DNA from: Jeotgalibaca ciconiae
GTDB taxonomy: Bacteria > Bacillota > Bacilli > Lactobacillales > Aerococcaceae
Assembly: GCF_003955755.1 (NCBI RefSeq)
Contig: NZ_CP034465.1
Location: 1,116,001 to 1,180,000, forward strand
Length of the DNA stretch: 64,000 nt
Reading direction: 5' to 3'
The position numbers and the translations under genes are program-made. Shown in pieces: positions 17,344 to 25,887 of this stretch; the first letter of the stretch is position 1, and each line of letters opens with the position of its first letter. The notes under the pieces are model-generated. The model was not told where the DNA came from and did not search any database. It saw only the letters and a program-made list of their open reading frames with translations.

Positions 17344-18543
17344 ATGGCTGCAAACAACACTACAACGCAAGAACAAATTCATCAAGAGGTTCTAAACCAA
17401 GAGAATTACATTGTTTCATTACGCCGTCACTTTCATAAATATCCGGAGGTTAGTTTAAAAGAATTCAAAACAATCCAACGTATCCGCGAAGAGCTAGACG
17501 GGATTGGCCTTCCTTATATTAATGTGGGAGAAACAGGAGTTCTGGCAACACTTGAGGGAGGTAAGGGGCCAGGTAAAAAATTACTGCTTCGTGCTGATAT
17601 TGATGCTTTACCGATGGATGACAAAACGGGTGCTGAATATGCTTCCTTAAACCCAGGTGCGAATCACGCTTGTGGTCATGATGGCCACGCTTCTGCCCTA
17701 CTTGGTGCAGCAAAAGTCTTGAAGAATCGCCAAGCGGATATTGAAGGAACGATTTTATTTGCCTTTCAACCCGCAGAAGAAATCGGCGCAGGTGCTCGTC
17801 AATTTGTCCGTGGCGGCTTTGTGGATGATGTAGACCATGTTTTCGGAATTCATCTAAGTTCTCGTAATGAGCTCGGTAAAATCATTGCTACTCCAGGACC
17901 AACAAATGCTTCCTGCGATATTTTTAAAATTAACGTTCATGGTAAAAGCGGGCATGTTTCCAATCCTGATTTAGGCCGCGATGCTCTAGTGAGTGCAGCT
18001 GCTATTGTTACTGAATTACAAACGATCGTTGCACGCGAAGTGAAACCTTCCGATGAAGTAGTTGTTGGAATTGGTGTCTTACAAGCGGGAACGAATTACA
18101 ATATTATCGCCAATGAAGCAATCATTGAAGGAACCGTTCGTACGTTTGACCCAGATGTCCGTGAGCAAGTTCTAGCATCTGTTGAACGTATTGCTCGTTT
18201 GACAGCTGAAGCGCACCGTACTTCCATCGATTTCTCTAATTATGATGCAGCAGCTCCTTTAATCAACGATGAAAGAGCAGCGGAACATGCCTTCCAAGCA
18301 GCTGCAAAAATTGTCGGGGAAGAAAACATCATCACTGATGCACCAAAAAGCATGGGGGCAGATGACTTTGCGGACTTCTTAGCAGTTGCTCCTGGTATTT
18401 ATTGCTTTGTCGGAACACAAAGCAGCGAGAAAACTGCATTTAATCATCACCACGAACGATTTGATATTGATGAAAAAGGCTTGCTGCATGCAGCAGAGTT
18501 ACACGTGACCTATGCTTTAGATTATTTGGAAAACCCGTTTTAA
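17344..18543 (+). CDS. M20 family amidohydrolase (N-acyl amino acid hydrolase)
   Basis: The 399-residue zinc enzyme removes an acyl group from an amino acid or opens a related amide in the cytoplasm. Metal-site marks are ADIDALPMDD (about residue 83), NHACGHDGHAS (about residues 107-117), the catalytic EE in QPAEEIGAG (about residues 142-148) and a late HHHERFDID. The lid domain has HGKSGHVSNPDLGRDAL. Relatives are IAA-amino acid hydrolase, N-acetyldiaminopimelate deacetylase and the Bacillus enzymes for sulfur amino acid salvage. Its place in a methionine T-box operon suggests that it frees methionine or cysteine from an N-acylated or conjugated form brought in by the transporter. Confidence 0.9.
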   Translation: MAANNTTTQEQIHQEVLNQENYIVSLRRHFHKYPEVSLKEFKTIQRIREELDGIGLPYINVGETGVLATLEGGKGPGKKLLLRADIDALPMDDKTGAEYASLNPGANHACGHDGHASALLGAAKVLKNRQADIEGTILFAFQPAEEIGAGARQFVRGGFVDDVDHVFGIHLSSRNELGKIIATPGPTNASCDIFKINVHGKSGHVSNPDLGRDALVSAAAIVTELQTIVAREVKPSDEVVVGIGVLQAGTNYNIIANEAIIEGTVRTFDPDVREQVLASVERIARLTAEAHRTSIDFSNYDAAAPLINDERAAEHAFQAAAKIVGEENIITDAPKSMGADDFADFLAVAPGIYCFVGTQSSEKTAFNHHHERFDIDEKGLLHAAELHVTYALDYLENPF

Positions 18544-18552
18544 AATTTAAGG

Positions 18553-18582
18553 TACTGGCTGTAAAAAGCTGGTGCTTTTTTT
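18553..18582 (+). terminator. Terminator of the met operon
   Basis: TACTGGCT pairs with AGCTGGTG (with G-U pairs), followed by seven Ts. Confidence 0.8.
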
Positions 18583-18629
18583 ATGGTAAAATAGTTGCAT
18601 TATTTGTATTACGAAGGAGTAAATGAAAC

Positions 18630-19481
18630 ATGCAGAAAAAAGCTCGAAAATCCAAAAGAGCTAAGTTTTGGAAATCATTATTCATTTTTTTGATTCTGTT
18701 GGCTGTTTGGTCCATCATTGCTGACATTATTGTTATTTTTTGGGGGGAATCCTATCCTCGTGAGACTGGATTTTTCATAAATGCTGTCAAATACTCGATT
18801 TTCTTTTTATTTGCTAAGTCTCTAATTAAACTCAATGCTTATTCATTTAAAAAAATAATGGGTAGCTTTTCGATAAAAAAGGTCCCTTGGACTAAATTAC
18901 TAACGATTAATTTATTCATCATTTTTTTAAATCTTCCTTTCATGGCGACCTTGTTAGAATCCCAAAGTTTATTTTCCCTGAAAATCTTAAATGGATTCCT
19001 ACCAGCTCCGAAGGAAACCCTCTATCATTTGCCGAGCTCCTTACTCATGGTTATATTTGCTCCATTTGTAGAAGAGGTTCTATTCAGAGGATTTCTATTG
19101 AATAAAATAGGTGAAAAGCAAACAACTGCTTCTTCCTTATTGCTGTCTTCCATAATATTTTCTGTATTTCACTTGAATGGCCTCACTCTTGCTCAGTTTT
19201 TCGCCGGACTTTTTTTTGGAATTTGCTATATTCAGACAAAAAAACTGATTGTACCGATTTTATTACATATGATATCAAATGCTCTTCCACTGCTTTTGGT
19301 CCACTTTACCAGGCTGGAGTTTTTACAGACTCCTCCCTTCGCCACCTTAGAAGCTTCTCTTACCCAAGAGACCATAATCTTGCCGATACTCGTACTGGTC
19401 TGCAGCTATGTTTTTTATAAGTCTATCAAGAAGTTACCAAAAACAGTTCCGTTGGCTCGCATTATCAACAAAATAGTCTAA
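18630..19481 (+). CDS. CPBP family intramembrane protease (Abi-like)
   Basis: The 283-residue membrane protein has a basic N-terminus (MQKKARKSKRAKF) and about seven hydrophobic segments. The CPBP active-site motifs are in order: EEVLFRG (about residue 150), FSVFHLNG (about residue 175) and HMISNALP (about residue 210). Relatives include CaaX-type proteases, bacteriocin self-immunity proteins and the MroQ and SpdC types. No bacteriocin gene is adjacent, so the role is open. AAGGAG lies 10 bases before the ATG. It is convergent with the next gene. Confidence 0.9.
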   Translation: MQKKARKSKRAKFWKSLFIFLILLAVWSIIADIIVIFWGESYPRETGFFINAVKYSIFFLFAKSLIKLNAYSFKKIMGSFSIKKVPWTKLLTINLFIIFLNLPFMATLLESQSLFSLKILNGFLPAPKETLYHLPSSLLMVIFAPFVEEVLFRGFLLNKIGEKQTTASSLLLSSIIFSVFHLNGLTLAQFFAGLFFGICYIQTKKLIVPILLHMISNALPLLLVHFTRLEFLQTPPFATLEASLTQETIILPILVLVCSYVFYKSIKKLPKTVPLARIINKIV

Positions 19482-19534
19482 AATTCTTTCCAAATTTATT
19501 TAAATTAACCATTTTTCCTTTAGAAAATTCCGTA

Positions 19535-20473
19535 CTAATTGCTGGGTATACTTTTTCTACGCTTCAAAAGTAATTCTGCTTGATCGGTTGCTTTTTCATA
19601 AAAGAATGTATCCCACTCTGACGACAAGGAAGATGAAGATATTGTTTTTAAATGGTTAATATTTAAGAGATATTGATTAAGCATCTCCAACTGTACATCA
19701 AATAAAAATTGTTCTTTGGAGAGCTGCTTTTTCAACTCACCAGTCAGCCCGTCAAAATAAGCGTTCAAGAATATTTCTCTGTCTTTTTCCTCACCCAAAA
19801 ACGAAAAACCTTTCTCATAAGAATCTTTTTGATTCGAATAGAAGCTATGGAATCGAGCAACGTCATTGACATAAGTTCCTTTCCTTCCATATCCCCAATC
19901 GATTATGGTTATTTCTCCTTTGTGAGACAAAACGTTAATCGGCAATAAATCATCATGTACAAATGTACGAGGCATATTTTTACGACGCTCCAAGTACAAT
20001 CGATATGCCTGATTCAAGACTGAATTGGGCGGCAATTTCAATAGTCGTTTTATGGAAGCTTCCATTGATTTTTCAACGTTTTCTGGTGTTTCAGAATAGT
20101 AGAAATAGCTAGCGATCTGGGCCAATGATTCTCCTGTTTTTTTGGCAGAAATCTCATCCAAGATCTGTAAATCATTACCTGCTGCGTATTCAATTAAAAT
20201 CCATTCAACCTGATTGCATTCATAACAATCTATAAAATCTGGAACGGAAAAAGATTCTGCAGTATTTGCTAAAATGCGATACGCTTCTACTTCACTTTCT
20301 TGAGCTTTCTTCAAAACATATTGATCAGATGGAAGAGAAATAAGATACGTATCATAGATTTTATCAAGCTCCGGATCAATAAACTGTTCGATTGCTTGAA
20401 TAGAATCGATACTTAATAAAGTTTGAATTTCTTCATATTTGCTTTGCCCTACATTAATTTTTTCGATTGACAA
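19535..20473 (-). CDS. APH/choline kinase-like phosphotransferase
   Basis: The 312-residue protein has the aminoglycoside phosphotransferase fold: a possible lysine in YVLKKAQESEVEAY (about residue 55), the catalytic loop FVHDDLLPINVL (about residues 180-191; H-x-D-x4-N) and the metal-binding IIDWGYG (about residues 199-205). Such enzymes phosphorylate antibiotics, choline, sugars or proteins; no resistance subclass is recognisable and no resistance genes are nearby. It stands alone, convergent with the CPBP gene. Confidence 0.8.
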   Translation of the reverse strand: MSIEKINVGQSKYEEIQTLLSIDSIQAIEQFIDPELDKIYDTYLISLPSDQYVLKKAQESEVEAYRILANTAESFSVPDFIDCYECNQVEWILIEYAAGNDLQILDEISAKKTGESLAQIASYFYYSETPENVEKSMEASIKRLLKLPPNSVLNQAYRLYLERRKNMPRTFVHDDLLPINVLSHKGEITIIDWGYGRKGTYVNDVARFHSFYSNQKDSYEKGFSFLGEEKDREIFLNAYFDGLTGELKKQLSKEQFLFDVQLEMLNQYLLNINHLKTISSSSLSSEWDTFFYEKATDQAELLLKRRKSIPSN

Positions 20474-20590
20474 AAATGATTCCCCCTTCCCATACCCCTC
20501 TTATTAATGTAATTTTTTTGCTTATAAGAATAACAAACTATCCGCCCTCAATCAATCATACACAATCAAATCTCTCCTTAAAATTTAAGA

Positions 20591-20627
20591 ATTGAATCCA
20601 ATGAAAGAGCTGCGGAACATGCCTCCT
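20591..20627 (+). pseudogene. Short relic similar to the M20 amidohydrolase gene
   Basis: About 25 bases here agree, with two or three changes, with 18268-18293 inside the M20 gene, in a frame reading NERAAEHA as there. It is too short to be a gene and may be the leftover of a lost M20 copy, or chance. Confidence 0.3.
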
Positions 20628-20735
20628 CATCAAGTCAGGTGGGATCTCTCTCCACTTGATGAAATTCTGACACATTCTCGTTCAGTGCAGTTAATTTTTT
20701 TCTTCACTGGATGAAAATGTTTTATATACTCTTAT
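20628..20735. repeat. Degenerate TCATC-AGTG / CACTGGATGA half-site cluster
   Basis: TCATCAAGTC, CCACTTGATGAAA and TCACTGGATGAAA are seen, related to the clusters at 3290 and 38165. It lies in the 400-base gap without an intact gene. Confidence 0.45.
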
Positions 20736-20864
20736 CTGGATTGTCGTTCTGTTGACTGCTGCTGGTTGCCCTATTATAAAATTCCGCGATCACCGCAGTT
20801 TGCATTCTTCTTGGGTGTGATTGCTTTCTATAGTAGTATTTTATTGGGAGCATGTAATTATTAA
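20735..20864 (+). pseudogene. Possible 3' remnant of a membrane protein gene
   Basis: Two reading frames together give a hydrophobic stretch (LIWIVVLLTAAG, then in another frame LPYYKIPRSPQFAFFLG and VIAFYSSILLGACNYY before a TAA at 20862). A one-base shift near 20768 would join them. No start region is left. This fits a decayed membrane protein gene but is weak evidence. Confidence 0.3.
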
Positions 20865-20876
20865 GCACTTTAAGTA

Positions 20877-21524
20877 TTATTTTTCGCCTTTTACTTCAAA
20901 GTCTAACTGTTCTAAGTAAGCCTTCATAAATTTAGTTCTACCTTTGGCAAGTTTTTTGCCTCCTGTTGTGTTCATTAGGCCTTCTAAATGAAGCAGTTTT
21001 TCATAAAAATGGTTCACGACATTGGCAGAATTGCGATAAGATTTTTCGTCTAAGGCTGCTGTGTTTATAGGGGATGAATCATCATACATAGTATGGCCTT
21101 TCGCTCCACCATAATAGAAAGTTCGTGCAATTCCGATTGCTCCAATTGCATCAATGCGGTCTGCATCTTGAACAATTTTTCCTATTTTCGTCAGTTCGCG
21201 TTTTTTTGATAGATTTTTTGAGTAAGAGATGTTTTCAATGGTATCTTGGATGAGCGCTATTTCACTGGTTGATGCGCCACTTTCTTGAAGGACTTTCGTT
21301 ACTTCTCGCTTTTCCTTATCCACATCCTCTGTTAATTTCTCATCAATCACATCATGCAATAAGACAGCTGCTCGAATAATTTTTTTGTCATTTTCCGACA
21401 CTTCTTCTTGTTCAGCAATGGTTGCAGCCAGGTTCTCCACTCTTTTTATATGGCTCAAATCATGCCCAGTTGTATCATTTCCTAATTTCTTTTCCACAAA
21501 ATCATATAAAACATCTATGTTCAT
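20877..21524 (-). CDS. HD-domain metal-dependent phosphohydrolase (YedJ-like)
   Basis: The 215-residue protein has the HD-superfamily residues in order: GHDLSHIKRV (His, about residues 20-29), AAVLLHDVIDE (the HD pair, about residues 52-62) and VQDADRIDAIGAIGI (about residues 118-132). The close relatives are YedJ/YpgQ-type pyrophosphohydrolases that act on nucleotides; its true substrate is unknown. AGGAGG-like AAGGAGGAAA precedes the ATG. It is followed by the gap with relics and is probably monocistronic. Confidence 0.88.
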   Translation of the reverse strand: MNIDVLYDFVEKKLGNDTTGHDLSHIKRVENLAATIAEQEEVSENDKKIIRAAVLLHDVIDEKLTEDVDKEKREVTKVLQESGASTSEIALIQDTIENISYSKNLSKKRELTKIGKIVQDADRIDAIGAIGIARTFYYGGAKGHTMYDDSSPINTAALDEKSYRNSANVVNHFYEKLLHLEGLMNTTGGKKLAKGRTKFMKAYLEQLDFEVKGEK

Positions 21525-21616
21525 CTTTTTCCTCCTTTTGTCAGCATCTTATATAGTATCATTTCCTTTTGTATTCGTGCTCTTTTTTTGAATGTCGCTC
21601 CCAAAATCATCTATTA

Positions 21617-21655
21617 AATAAAAAGCTGACTCCGGTATGATACCGAAATCAGCTT
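21617..21655 (-). terminator. Terminator of xfp
   Basis: On the - strand AAGCTGATTTCGGTAT pairs with ATACCGGAGTCAGCTT, followed by a T-rich run. Confidence 0.88.
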
Positions 21656-21702
21656 CTCATTAAGTGGAAAAATACGTGAAGTCTTCCTACTATGTCTTAG
21701 CT

Positions 21703-24072
21703 CTACTCTAACGGCTCCCATTTCCAATCGTTCACTTCGGGGATGTCTTTTCCTTCTTCTCGGATATAGTCATGGTGTTTTTCAAGCAAGGTGTCCATTT
21801 CATTTCGGAATTTCTCGTCGACTTGTCCACTTGCTTTGGCGAAAGATTTAGCTAAGGTAAAGCGGTCCATCTCATTCAATACACGCATGTCAAACGGCGT
21901 CGTCACGGCGCCCTCTTCTTGGTATCCGTGTACAGTTAAATTACGGTTATCGCGGTCAAAAAAGAGATTCCTAATCAAGCCTTCATAGCCATGGAAAACA
22001 AAGACGATTGGCTTATCTTTGGTAAAATATTCATTAAATTCTTTATCAGTCAGTCCATTCGGTGTATCTTTGTTGTTTCTTAGTTTCAATAACTCTACCA
22101 CATTGATAAAGCGAACCTTCGCTTCAGGAAATTTTTTGTTAAAGATCGTAAGAGCAGCCAATGCTTCTAAATTGGGTTCCGTCCCAGCAGCTGCGATTAC
22201 TAAATCTGCTTCCCCATCTTGATCGGTACTCGCCCAATCAATTACTTTCAAGCCTTTTTCCACCAGTTCCTCTGCCTCTTTTGTGCTATAGAATTGCGGA
22301 CGAGGGTGCTTACTGGAGATAATGACATTAACTTTCTGTTGGGAGCGAAACACTTTATCCATTACAGCCAATAAAGAGTTCGTATCTGCTGGTAAATATT
22401 CACGGATATATTTGCCTTTTTTCTCTGCTAAATGGGTTAGAATACCCGGATCCTGATGGGTATAACCATTATGGTCTTGTTGAAATACACTGGAAGAAGC
22501 GATAATATTCAGCGATGGGTATTTATTGCGCCATGGTAGCTCATCCGCTTTTCGAATCCATTTAAAATGTTGGGTCAACATGGAGTCGGCTACACGCAAG
22601 AAACTTTCATAGCTTACGAAGAATCCATGGCGGCCAGTTAAGACATAGCCTTCCAACCAGCCTTCTGCTTGGTGCTCAGAAAGTTGGGTATCGATAACTC
22701 GACCTGCCGGTGCCTGAAATTCATCGTTCGGTTCTTTTATTGCCTCCATCCATTGCCTATCCGTCACTTCAAAAATCCGATCCAGCTTGTTGGAATCCAT
22801 CTCATCCACGCTAAAAGCACGAAAGTTATGCGGATTTTTTTGGATAATATCGCGGATAAAGCCTCCTAATTCTGTCATATCCTCTGCCTCTTCAGCAGCC
22901 GGTTGTTCTGTCTCTAACGTGTAATCTTTCCAATCAGGAATGACCAAGGGCTTCGGATCAATCCCGCCATTCGTAATAGGATTCATTGCCATGCGTTGTT
23001 CTCCGTTTGGTGCCATGGCTTTTATTTCTGGAAGTAATTTCCCTTCTTCATCAAATAACTGTTCCGGATCGTAAGACTCCAGCCAGTCTACCAAAGCATC
23101 CACGTGCTTTAAATCATCTTGATCAACAGGAATTGGAATTTGATGGGAACGGAAAGAACCTTCGATTGGTTTACCTTCCCACTCTTTTGGTCCAGTCCAA
23201 CCTTTTGGTGTGCGCACAACTAATACCGGCCATTTCGGCATCGTTGCTTCTGATGCTGGTTTTTTACGAGCTTCTGATTGGATTTTATGAATCTTTTCGA
23301 TTGAAGCATCCAATTTTTCAGCTAATTCCATATGAATTTTTTGTGGATCATTTCCTTCGACAAAGAAAGGTTCCCAACCCATCCCTTCAAAATAAGCCTT
23401 CAACTCTTTATCAGTTTTACGTCCTAAAATTGTTGGATTTGCGATCTTAAATTCATTTAAATGGAGGATTGGTAAGACTGCGCCATCATTCACCGGATTG
23501 AGAAAAACATTCGAAAACCAAGAAGCAGCGAGTGCTCCTGTTTCTGCCTCTCCATCGCCAATCACAACAGTCGCAATCACATCTGGATGGTCTAATACTG
23601 CTCCGATTCCATGTGATAAGGAGTAACCCAGTTCTCCTCCCTCATGAATGGATCCCGGTGTTTCGGGCGCTGCGTGAGAACCAATACCACCAGGAAACGA
23701 AAACTGCTTAAACAGCTTCTGCATTCCTGCTTCATCTTCAGTGATTTCTGGATAAATTTCTGTGTAGCTGCCATCCAAATATGCATTCGAAACCATCACT
23801 TGTCCGCCATGACCGGGACCTTCGATGTAAAACATATTCAAATCATATTTATTAATGACTCGATTTAAATGAGCATAAATAAAATTTTGTCCTGGAATCG
23901 TTCCCCAATGTCCGATTGGATTCACTTTTATGTCGCTTGCTTCAAGAGGGCGTCGTAATAACGGATTGTCTTTTAAATACAGTTGGCCTACGGAAAGGTA
24001 ATTTGCTGCTCGCCACCATGCGTCTACTTTTTCAAAATATTCTTTTGAGGAATAATCAACCATGTCAGTCAT
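21703..24072 (-). CDS. xfp: Xylulose-5-phosphate/fructose-6-phosphate phosphoketolase
   Basis: The thiamine-diphosphate enzyme splits xylulose 5-phosphate (and often fructose 6-phosphate) with phosphate into acetyl phosphate and a sugar phosphate. It is the key step of heterolactic pentose use. With ATG 24072 the protein has 789 residues, the normal family length; GAAAGGGG lies before this ATG, so the longer upstream frame is rejected. Family marks are [21 protein letters not shown] (first part), [31 protein letters not shown] (read in part), the ThDP site GDGEAETG (about residue 182) and [12 protein letters not shown] (about residue 555). Cytoplasmic. The gene is divergent from a stress-type SDR. 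Confidence 0.97.
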   Translation of the reverse strand: MTDMVDYSSKEYFEKVDAWWRAANYLSVGQLYLKDNPLLRRPLEASDIKVNPIGHWGTIPGQNFIYAHLNRVINKYDLNMFYIEGPGHGGQVMVSNAYLDGSYTEIYPEITEDEAGMQKLFKQFSFPGGIGSHAAPETPGSIHEGGELGYSLSHGIGAVLDHPDVIATVVIGDGEAETGALAASWFSNVFLNPVNDGAVLPILHLNEFKIANPTILGRKTDKELKAYFEGMGWEPFFVEGNDPQKIHMELAEKLDASIEKIHKIQSEARKKPASEATMPKWPVLVVRTPKGWTGPKEWEGKPIEGSFRSHQIPIPVDQDDLKHVDALVDWLESYDPEQLFDEEGKLLPEIKAMAPNGEQRMAMNPITNGGIDPKPLVIPDWKDYTLETEQPAAEEAEDMTELGGFIRDIIQKNPHNFRAFSVDEMDSNKLDRIFEVTDRQWMEAIKEPNDEFQAPAGRVIDTQLSEHQAEGWLEGYVLTGRHGFFVSYESFLRVADSMLTQHFKWIRKADELPWRNKYPSLNIIASSSVFQQDHNGYTHQDPGILTHLAEKKGKYIREYLPADTNSLLAVMDKVFRSQQKVNVIISSKHPRPQFYSTKEAEELVEKGLKVIDWASTDQDGEADLVIAAAGTEPNLEALAALTIFNKKFPEAKVRFINVVELLKLRNNKDTPNGLTDKEFNEYFTKDKPIVFVFHGYEGLIRNLFFDRDNRNLTVHGYQEEGAVTTPFDMRVLNEMDRFTLAKSFAKASGQVDEKFRNEMDTLLEKHHDYIREEGKDIPEVNDWKWEPLE

Positions 24073-24151
24073 TAAAAGAACCCCTTTCTTCTCGTTAGTT
24101 TTACTATATAACGAACGAAGGAAATCTAAAAATAATAACCCTCCCAGACGG

Positions 24152-24205
24152 ATAAAGCGTTTTAATAGCGTTACAAAAATAATATTGTTATCCTTAATAG
24201 CGTAA
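24152..24205. promoter_or_regulatory. Shared control region between xfp and the SDR gene
   Basis: A cre-like ATAAAGCGTTTTAA (24152-24165) overlaps the first of two direct repeats TTAATAGCGT(T/A)A at 24162-24173 and 24194-24205, 32 bases apart. TTACAA (24171) with a 17-base spacer to TTAATA (24194) could be the SDR promoter. The cre match has only 10 of 14 positions, so CcpA control is a guess. Confidence 0.4.
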
Positions 24206-24231
24206 GAACAAACAAATAGGAGATGATTTTG

Positions 24232-25125
24232 ATGAAAAATCCACATTTAACTGACCCACGTAAGCTCTATTACACAGAGAAGTTTCCGGATCAAGAACAA
24301 GACACTCCAGCTTTACAAAAAGAAATGATGCCAAAACCAGATTGCGGTGAAGAATCGTACAAAGGACACAATCGATTAGAAGGACGCAACGCTTTAATCA
24401 CTGGAGGGGACTCTGGTATCGGCCGTGCAGCAGCTATTGCCTATGCTCGCGAAGGTGCAAATGTGGCGATTCAGTTCTTCCCAGGCGAAGAAGAAGACGC
24501 AAATGAAGTAAAAGAATTGATTGAAAAAGAAGGAAGAAAATCGTTACTGCTTCCATATGATTTGCGTGAAGATGGCGCAGCAACAGAAATTGTTGAAAAA
24601 ACAGTAGAAGCATTTGGATCACTTGATACCTTGGTCTTAAATGCCGCCCAGCAAATTGCACAACCATCTTTAAGTGACTTAACGATAAAACAAGTAGAAG
24701 ATACCTTTAAAGTAAATATTATCAGTATGTTCGAGACTGTACAAGCAGCTGAAAAATATTTAGAACCAGGAAGCGCCATTGTCACAACAACTTCAGTGCA
24801 ATCTTTTAACCCGAGTCAACCTTTAATGGATTATGCTGCAACAAAAGGTGCCATCAGTAACTTTACCGTATCCTTATCTTCCTATTTTGCATCAAAAGGA
24901 ATTCGAGTGAACGGTGTTGCGCCGGGACCAATCTGGACACCGCTTCAATTGGACAGCGGTAAATTAGAAGGACAAATTCCTGAATTTGGACAAGATAGTC
25001 CCCTTGGCCGTGCTGGACAGCCAGTAGAGTTGGCTCCGGTTTATGTTCTTTTAGCATCCAAAGAAGCAAGTTATATTACGGGACAAATTTATGGTGTAAC
25101 AGGTGGATCGCCAATTGACCTTTAA
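24232..25125 (+). CDS. SDR family oxidoreductase, general stress protein 39 (YdaD/YhdF) type
   Basis: The 297-residue NAD(P)-dependent dehydrogenase has the long N-terminal extension with [16 protein letters not shown] seen in the YdaD/YhdF group, the cofactor loop [11 protein letters not shown] (about residues 55-65), NAAQQ, and the active site Ser with [10 protein letters not shown] (about residues 200-209). These proteins belong to general stress regulons in Bacillus; substrates are uncertain. TAGGAG ends just before ATG 24223, so the next ATG at 24232 is the better start. It faces away from xfp, sharing a 160-base control region. Confidence 0.9.
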   Translation: MKNPHLTDPRKLYYTEKFPDQEQDTPALQKEMMPKPDCGEESYKGHNRLEGRNALITGGDSGIGRAAAIAYAREGANVAIQFFPGEEEDANEVKELIEKEGRKSLLLPYDLREDGAATEIVEKTVEAFGSLDTLVLNAAQQIAQPSLSDLTIKQVEDTFKVNIISMFETVQAAEKYLEPGSAIVTTTSVQSFNPSQPLMDYAATKGAISNFTVSLSSYFASKGIRVNGVAPGPIWTPLQLDSGKLEGQIPEFGQDSPLGRAGQPVELAPVYVLLASKEASYITGQIYGVTGGSPIDL

Positions 25126-25131
25126 TTAATA

Positions 25132-25175
25132 AAAAGAGTGGAAACTTCGGAAATTTCTGAAGTTTCCACTTTTAT
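25132..25175 (+). terminator. Terminator of the SDR gene
   Basis: AGTGGAAACTTCGG pairs with CTGAAGTTTCCACT, followed by TTTTAT. Confidence 0.9.
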
Positions 25176-25315
25176 ATAGCTTTAAACCTATGAGTTGAGG
25201 AACGAACTAAGATTTATCGTATCTTGAAAGTGAGTCTGTTATTATATATCTATTAATATTCGCTCTCATCTTCAGTGAATGAGAGTAAAGAGGAGCAGGA
25301 GTGATGGAGGAACAC

Positions 25316-25771
25316 ATGAAAAAACTTTATTTAGACTGTACAGGGCTCTCAGGCGCTATTGGCGTGTCGGTACCAGATGCGGAAATCGCATTGGCGGGAA
25401 CGACTATTCATTCACTGAGTGTCAGAGATAGGAATGAGGAGTACCAACGTTTTGCAGATGATTATGATATTCATTTTATTTTCGAAGATGCTATCCCAGA
25501 AATTTCTTTTTATAGCGTTCCCAGTCTGGAAATTTTGGCGAATGATAGTAAGGAAGGCTTTATTGCTCGTACCAATGATGAAGCAGTCCTTTATATCAAC
25601 CAAAACCTTGACTGCTTTTTAATTGCAAATAGCTGGGAAGAATTTTTAGAAAATAAATTATCTTGGCAAAGTAATATGACGCCATATAATGGCTTAACTT
25701 TCTATCAATCAAAAGAAGATGCTGAAAAAGATTTAGATTTTATTGATTTAAGAGAGCTTGAGATTAAATAA
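25316..25771 (+). CDS. Protein of unknown function, 151 residues
   Basis: The acidic soluble protein begins MKKLYLDCTGLSGAIGVSV and has no signal peptide, membrane segment or motif that I recognise. ATG 25316 has GGAGG five bases before it; ATG 25304 with AGGAG at 25291 is the other option and would add four residues. The gene is convergent with the nrd operon, and the gap holds a perfect inverted repeat and a terminator. The pattern of a lone small acidic protein could fit an immunity or stress protein, but this is speculation. Confidence 0.65.
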   Translation: MKKLYLDCTGLSGAIGVSVPDAEIALAGTTIHSLSVRDRNEEYQRFADDYDIHFIFEDAIPEISFYSVPSLEILANDSKEGFIARTNDEAVLYINQNLDCFLIANSWEEFLENKLSWQSNMTPYNGLTFYQSKEDAEKDLDFIDLRELEIK

Positions 25772-25790
25772 TAATTTTTCTTTTCTTATT

Positions 25791-25836
25791 GAACTGTATC
25801 ATACAGCTGATTTTTTGAGGCTGTATGATACAGTTC
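25791..25836. repeat. Perfect 17-bp inverted repeat, each arm itself a dyad
   Basis: GAACTGTATCATACAGC (25791-25807) is mirrored exactly at 25820-25836 around a 12-base loop. Within each arm CTGTAT-x-ATACAG is a 13-base dyad of its own. It could be a terminator-like hairpin after the small gene, or a double operator site. Confidence 0.7.
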
Positions 25837-25844
25837 AGCACAAT

Positions 25845-25884
25845 AAAAATCTCCCAGCTCGTAGAAACGAAGTGGGAGATTTTT
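25845..25884. terminator. Terminator at the end of the nrd operon
   Basis: AAAAATCTCCCA pairs with TGGGAGATTTTT; A and T runs on both sides make it bidirectional. Confidence 0.9.
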
Positions 25885-25887
25885 CTA

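Noticed and set aside
19535-20473. Aminoglycoside resistance kinase
   Set aside because: Only the general APH fold motifs are present; no resistance subclass or mobile context is visible.
22986-23450. 154-residue + strand frame
   Set aside because: Antisense to the phosphoketolase gene, no ribosome site and no family pattern.
24152-24165. Certain CcpA (cre) site before xfp
   Set aside because: Only 10 of 14 consensus positions match and the outer G and C are missing, so it is kept as cre-like only.
24073-24246. N-terminal 58-residue extension of the phosphoketolase
   Set aside because: It runs through the divergent promoter region; the known family start and the GAAAGGGG site fit ATG 24072.
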